From NCBI RefSeq assembly GCF_000381885.1, contig NZ_KB907222.1:62001-126000 (forward strand): 64,000 nucleotides of DNA, in the 5' to 3' direction. The position numbers and the translations under genes were made by a program. Under the pieces are notes generated by a model. It was not told where the DNA came from. It did not search any database and saw only the letters and a list, made by a program, of their open reading frames with translations. Origin of the DNA: Actinomadura atramentaria DSM 43919. Lineage in GTDB: Bacteria; Actinomycetota; Actinomycetes; Streptosporangiales; Streptosporangiaceae. Positions 60,741 through 64,000 of the stretch are shown here, one piece after another (within the stretch, counting starts at the first letter, position 1; each line of letters begins with the position of its first letter).

Positions 60741-61150
60741 CGCCGGGCCTCCTGGACGCGGACCAGGTTCCCCGCCGGGTCGCGGAACGCGCAGTCGCGG
60801 ACGCCGTACGGTTGGTCGGTCGGCTCCTGGACGACCTCGGCGTCGCGGGCCTGGAGCCGGTCGAACACCGCGTCCACGTCGGGCGCGGCCAGCACGATCA
60901 TGCCGAAGGTGCCCTTGGCCATCATCTCGGCGACGGTCCGCCGCTCGTCCTCGGTGACGCCCCGGTCCGCGCCCGGCGGGTACAGGACGATCGACGGGCC
61001 CTCCCCGCCCTTCGGCCCGACCGTGATCCAGCGCAGCCCGGCGTACCCCACGTCGTCGCGGACTTCGAAGCCGAGGACGTCCCGGTAGAACCCGAGGGCC
61101 TTCTCCGGGTCGTCGTGCGGGAGGAAGGCGTGGTGAATGCTGATGTCCAT
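60737..61150 (-). CDS. VOC-family (glyoxalase/bleomycin-resistance fold) protein
   Basis: A 137-residue protein of the vicinal-oxygen-chelate fold: HHAFLPHDDPEKALGFYRDVLGFEV, then a central GGEGPSIVLYPPG and the C-terminal GVRDCAFRDPAGNLVRVQE with the conserved Asp-Pro-x-Gly and a final Glu. Members are glyoxalases, dioxygenases or drug-binding resistance proteins. It is translationally coupled to the UvrA paralogue (ATGA overlap) and follows the AraC gene, so the three form a small operon, perhaps for electrophile or drug stress. Confidence 0.9.
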   Translation of the reverse strand: MDISIHHAFLPHDDPEKALGFYRDVLGFEVRDDVGYAGLRWITVGPKGGEGPSIVLYPPGADRGVTEDERRTVAEMMAKGTFGMIVLAAPDVDAVFDRLQARDAEVVQEPTDQPYGVRDCAFRDPAGNLVRVQEARR

Positions 61151-61155
61151 GCCGG

Positions 61156-61605
61156 TCACGCTAGTTGCGGCTCGGGGGAGCGGGCTTCTCGATTCCTGAC
61201 CGGTCGGGTCACCTGCCGCGCCACGCACGACGGCATGCCCGCCGTCGCCCGCGCCGCGCGGCGGCGGTACTCGCTCGGCGGCACCCCGACCAGCTCGGCG
61301 AAGCGGGTGCTGAACGTGCCGAGCGACGAGCAGCCCACCGCGAAGCACACGTCGGTGACGCTGAGGTCGCCGCGCCGCAGCAGCGCCATCGCCCGCTCGA
61401 CGCGCCGGGTCATCAGGTACCCGTAGGGCGACTCCCCGTACGCCTGCCGGAACCGGCGGCTGAGGTGCCCGGCGGACATGTTCGCGCCGCGCGCGAGGGC
61501 CTCGACGTCCAGGGGTCGCGCGTACTCGCGGTCGATCCGGTCCCGCACGCGGCGGAGCCGCGCGAGGTCGTCGAGCCGCTGCGCCTCGGTGATTCTGCTG
61601 GTCAC
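61156..61605 (-). CDS. AraC-family regulator (DNA-binding domain only)
   Basis: A 149-residue regulator that is essentially one AraC double helix-turn-helix: RRVRDRIDREYARPLDVEALARGANMSAGHLSRRFRQAYGESPYGYLMTRRVERAMALL, then SVTDVCFAVGCSSLGTFSTRFAELVGVPPSEYRR. No ligand-binding domain is present. The GTG at 61605 lies just after a TATCGG-like -10 sequence and has no ribosome-binding site, so it may be leaderless. It leads the AraC-VOC-UvrA operon and probably controls it. Confidence 0.88.
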   Translation of the reverse strand: MTSRITEAQRLDDLARLRRVRDRIDREYARPLDVEALARGANMSAGHLSRRFRQAYGESPYGYLMTRRVERAMALLRRGDLSVTDVCFAVGCSSLGTFSTRFAELVGVPPSEYRRRAARATAGMPSCVARQVTRPVRNREARSPEPQLA

Positions 61606-61650
61606 AACCCCGATAGTGCCACACGGTCCCGACAAAACGACCGCGTCGGG

Positions 61651-64000
61651 CTAGCCGACCGCCAGTCGGTATGTCCCTCGGGCGCAGCCGCCGACGCGCC
61701 AGCCGCCGTCGGCCCTGCGGACGTCGAGGCGGTCGATGTTCGTCGTCGCGGGGGCCGGACGGGCGTCGCCCGGCACCCAGACGTCCAGCGCGCAGGACCC
61801 GCCCGCCGCCCGGCCCCGGAGGACGAACTCCTTCGTCTCCGGAACGGACCGCAGCGAGAGCAGCACGCCCGGCGCCGCGCGCGGATAGGCGCGGGACAGT
61901 TCCTCGACGCCCTCGGGATCGCGGGGAAGGAACCTCCCGGTGGCGCAGTCGAGGTTGTTGAGCCCGTTCCCGGTCGGCCCGGCGCCGTTCTGCGGGTCGC
62001 CGCACGCCTGTTTCCAGACCCAGAGCGCGCCGCCGATCAACGCGTCGTCCTCCTGCCGGGAATAGCGCCGCAGTTTGCCGACCATCGCGGCGTCGTCGCC
62101 CCAGAAACCCCATTCGCCGCTCCAGACCGGCAGGTCGCGGGCGGTCCGCCGGGCGATCCGGAAACCGTGCTCGACGGACGTCATGGCGGGCAGGCCGAGG
62201 GACGCGTCCATCGTGATCGACTCCGCGTACAGGTGCGGCGCGAAGACGACGTTCGGGTCGTCCTGGAACGAGCCGCGCGGCATCGCGTCGAATCCGGTGC
62301 CGGACCAGAAGATGCTCGGTTCGGCGAACAGGATGTGCGGGCGCTTCTCGGCGGCGCGGACGGCGCGCAGGACGCGGTCGTAGAAACGGCCGAGCAGCAA
62401 CGTCGAGGTCAGCGGGGCCTGCTCGCCGAAACCCGGCTCGTTCAGCGGGTCGAATCCGGCGACGGACGTGCTTTCCGCGTAGCGCCGCGCGAGCATTCCC
62501 CAGACCTTCACGAGATGGTCCTGAACGCCGTCGCGGTCGTAATAGAAATTGGTGAACGCGCGGTCTCCGGCGGGGGAGATGTCGCGGCCGGTGAACTGGC
62601 AGCGGGGCGCGCCGTCCGTGCGGGTCGCCCAGGCGGGCGCGCCGTCGTAGCCGTCCATTTTCGACGTGCCGAGCGGGCAGGACGTCCCGGCCGGCGTCGC
62701 CTGGTTGTTCCAGCCGTCCTGGTGCATGTCGAGGACGGTGTAGATCTCGTGCTTCTCCGCCCAGTGGACGGCCTGGTCGATCTTCCGCAGGTAGTTCTCG
62801 TCGTACCGGCCCGGCTGCGGCTCGACGGCCGACCAGGACACCGCGAGCCGCACGACGTTGCGGCCGAGCGCCGCGATCTGCGCGAAATCGTCTTCGGTCA
62901 GGGGAAGCGTCGCGGGCGTCTTCGGGTCGCGGACGTAGAAGTCCACCAACTGGTTGACGTTCACGCCGCGCAGCAGCACCTGCCTGCCCCCGTCATCGAC
63001 GATGCGGGGGTGCGCGCCGCGGACGACGTGCAGCGCCGGGAGCCCGGTCCCGGCGGCGGCCCGCGCGGCGGGGGCGGCGTCCGGCCCGGCGACGACCACG
63101 GCGGCGACCGTCGCCGCGACGGCGAGCACGCCCGCGAGCGCGCCCCGGACGGCGGGCGCGCCGCGCGCGGCGGCCCAGGCGAGCAGCGCGGGCAGCCACC
63201 CGACCGCCGCGCCCAGCGACGCGCCCTCGCCGAGCCGGACCCACGCGGCGGCGGGCGTCTGGAACGGCGCGCCGAACCCGTCCACGACCAGCAGCCCGAC
63301 GACCTGCGCCGCGCCGAGCGCGAGGCCCGCCCACAGCGCGCCGAGCCAGCCGCCGAGGAACGCCCCGCCCGGCGTCGGGAACCGGCGGGCGAAGGTCCGC
63401 TGCGTGCGCGCGAGCGCGAGCAGCAGCACCGCCAGGCCGAGCACGACCCCGACCGCGCCGCCCCGCGGATCGACCGTGGGCAGCCGGTCCGGCAGGTCGC
63501 GGGACCAGTGCGCCCCGACCCACGGCCCGGTCGCCGCGACGGCCGCGACGGTGAGCGCGGCGATCGGCCGGTGCGCCCGGTGGGCGGGCTCGACGGGCTC
63601 GGCGGGATTTTCGTCGGCGCGCGGGACGAACAGCGTCGCCGCCGCCACGACCGCCCCGTACAGCGCGGCCTTCGGCGCGGTGTAGCTCGTCGCCCACAGC
63701 AGATCAAGGATGTTCAGCTCGGGCGCCGTCGCCACGACCGAGGCGACGGCCTTCGCGACGACGGCGACGAGCACGAACCCCGCCCACATCGTCGCGAACC
63801 TCGCCCGCCGCCCGAGCCGCCCGAGCCCCGCCGCGACCCACGCCGTGCCGAGCACGAGCAGCGGCAGGTACACGGCCACCGGCGCGACCTGCCACCGGGC
63901 CTTCGGCAGCACCGGGCCGGGCACGCCCAGCAGCGCGAAGAACCCGACCGGGTCCAGAACCGCTCCGGCCAGCGTGAGCGCGAGGACGGCCCCGCCCGCC
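61651..64000 (-). CDS. membrane-anchored GH5 glycoside hydrolase (N-terminus cut)
   Basis: At least 782 residues; the frame is still open at the window edge and hydrophobic there (GAVLALTLAGAVLDPVGFFALLG). The N-terminal ~350 residues contain about eight or more membrane helices. Then follows an extracytoplasmic GH5-like TIM barrel: LLRGVNVNQLVDFY, VRLAVSWSAVEPQPGRYD, TVLDMHQDGWN, FDPLNEPGFGE with the acid/base Glu, and VWSGEWGFWG with the nucleophile Glu. The endoglycoceramidase-like branch of GH5 has this pattern. A ~70-residue beta domain closes the protein. A GTG at 63924 could be an internal start, but membrane helices continue upstream of it. Likely substrate: a glycolipid or surface polysaccharide. 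Confidence 0.88.
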   Translation of the reverse strand, partial: AGGAVLALTLAGAVLDPVGFFALLGVPGPVLPKARWQVAPVAVYLPLLVLGTAWVAAGLGRLGRRARFATMWAGFVLVAVVAKAVASVVATAPELNILDLLWATSYTAPKAALYGAVVAAATLFVPRADENPAEPVEPAHRAHRPIAALTVAAVAATGPWVGAHWSRDLPDRLPTVDPRGGAVGVVLGLAVLLLALARTQRTFARRFPTPGGAFLGGWLGALWAGLALGAAQVVGLLVVDGFGAPFQTPAAAWVRLGEGASLGAAVGWLPALLAWAAARGAPAVRGALAGVLAVAATVAAVVVAGPDAAPAARAAAGTGLPALHVVRGAHPRIVDDGGRQVLLRGVNVNQLVDFYVRDPKTPATLPLTEDDFAQIAALGRNVVRLAVSWSAVEPQPGRYDENYLRKIDQAVHWAEKHEIYTVLDMHQDGWNNQATPAGTSCPLGTSKMDGYDGAPAWATRTDGAPRCQFTGRDISPAGDRAFTNFYYDRDGVQDHLVKVWGMLARRYAESTSVAGFDPLNEPGFGEQAPLTSTLLLGRFYDRVLRAVRAAEKRPHILFAEPSIFWSGTGFDAMPRGSFQDDPNVVFAPHLYAESITMDASLGLPAMTSVEHGFRIARRTARDLPVWSGEWGFWGDDAAMVGKLRRYSRQEDDALIGGALWVWKQACGDPQNGAGPTGNGLNNLDCATGRFLPRDPEGVEELSRAYPRAAPGVLLSLRSVPETKEFVLRGRAAGGSCALDVWVPGDARPAPATTNIDRLDVRRADGGWRVGGCARGTYRLAVG

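Noticed and set aside
1..64000. CRISPR arrays, tRNA or rRNA genes, insertion sequences and prophage genes
   Set aside because: No regularly spaced repeats, cloverleaf sequences, transposase or phage motifs were seen.

Overview
This is a chromosomal window from a very GC-rich actinomycete. Third codon positions are nearly all G or C, GTG and TTG starts are common, and genes for F420-type flavoproteins, LuxR-LAL regulators, MbtH and NRPSs are present. The style suggests Thermomonosporaceae (Actinomadura-like) or a relative, but this is inferred from gene content, not from a marker gene. I saw no rRNA, tRNA, CRISPR array, transposase or origin.

Layout. (1) 1-8724, minus strand: a compact operon grpE, hsp70, FN3-repeat protein, zinc-ribbon GTPase, GAP1-like protein, and the first codons of a membrane protein. 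It looks like a chaperone/GTPase conflict-type system. (2) 8912-13861: mixed metabolic genes (ACT protein, PfkB kinase, PPOX/F420 protein, ADP-ribosylglycohydrolase, acyl-CoA dehydrogenase, Uma2). (3) 13893-44125: a nonribosomal peptide cluster. sbnA/sbnB homologues on the minus strand should make L-2,3-diaminopropionate (Dap). On the plus strand follow a free-standing adenylation core, three NRPS genes (3708, 2603 and 1313 aa), mbtH, a GNAT, a type II thioesterase and an ornithine cyclodeaminase-family enzyme. An aldo/keto reductase follows. (4) 45089-56295: PadR with a membrane partner, a repeat-rich gap, MOSC protein, ClgR-like XRE regulator, metallo-beta-lactamase-fold protein, MFS exporter with TetR regulator, GNAT, LuxR-LAL regulator and GT4 glycosyltransferase. 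(5) 56450-64000: serpin, GGCT-like protein, UvrA paralogue with VOC and AraC genes, and a membrane-anchored GH5 glycosidase cut by the window end.

Main result: the free-standing adenylation protein (16660-18168) stops just after motif A8 and lacks the C-terminal lid with motifs A9-A10. Module 2 of the first NRPS has, between its C and T domains, only that missing lid (about residues 1975-2045, including the NGK lysine) and no adenylation core. The two pieces are complementary, and the break falls in one loop, so together they would make one complete adenylation domain split between two proteins. The core's pocket is rich in acidic residues (read as D-I-W-E-I-T-A-D-D), which fits a diamino acid such as the Dap expected from the divergent sbnA/sbnB pair.

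The line reads C-A-T-E / C-(lid)-T / C-A(Thr)-T-E / C-A-T / C-A(Thr)-T-E / C-A-T-TE. It has six modules with E domains in 1, 3 and 5, and the condensation-domain types match an alternating D,L hexapeptide: D-X1, Dap(?), D-Thr, X4, D-Thr, X6. X1, X4 and X6 are not assigned.
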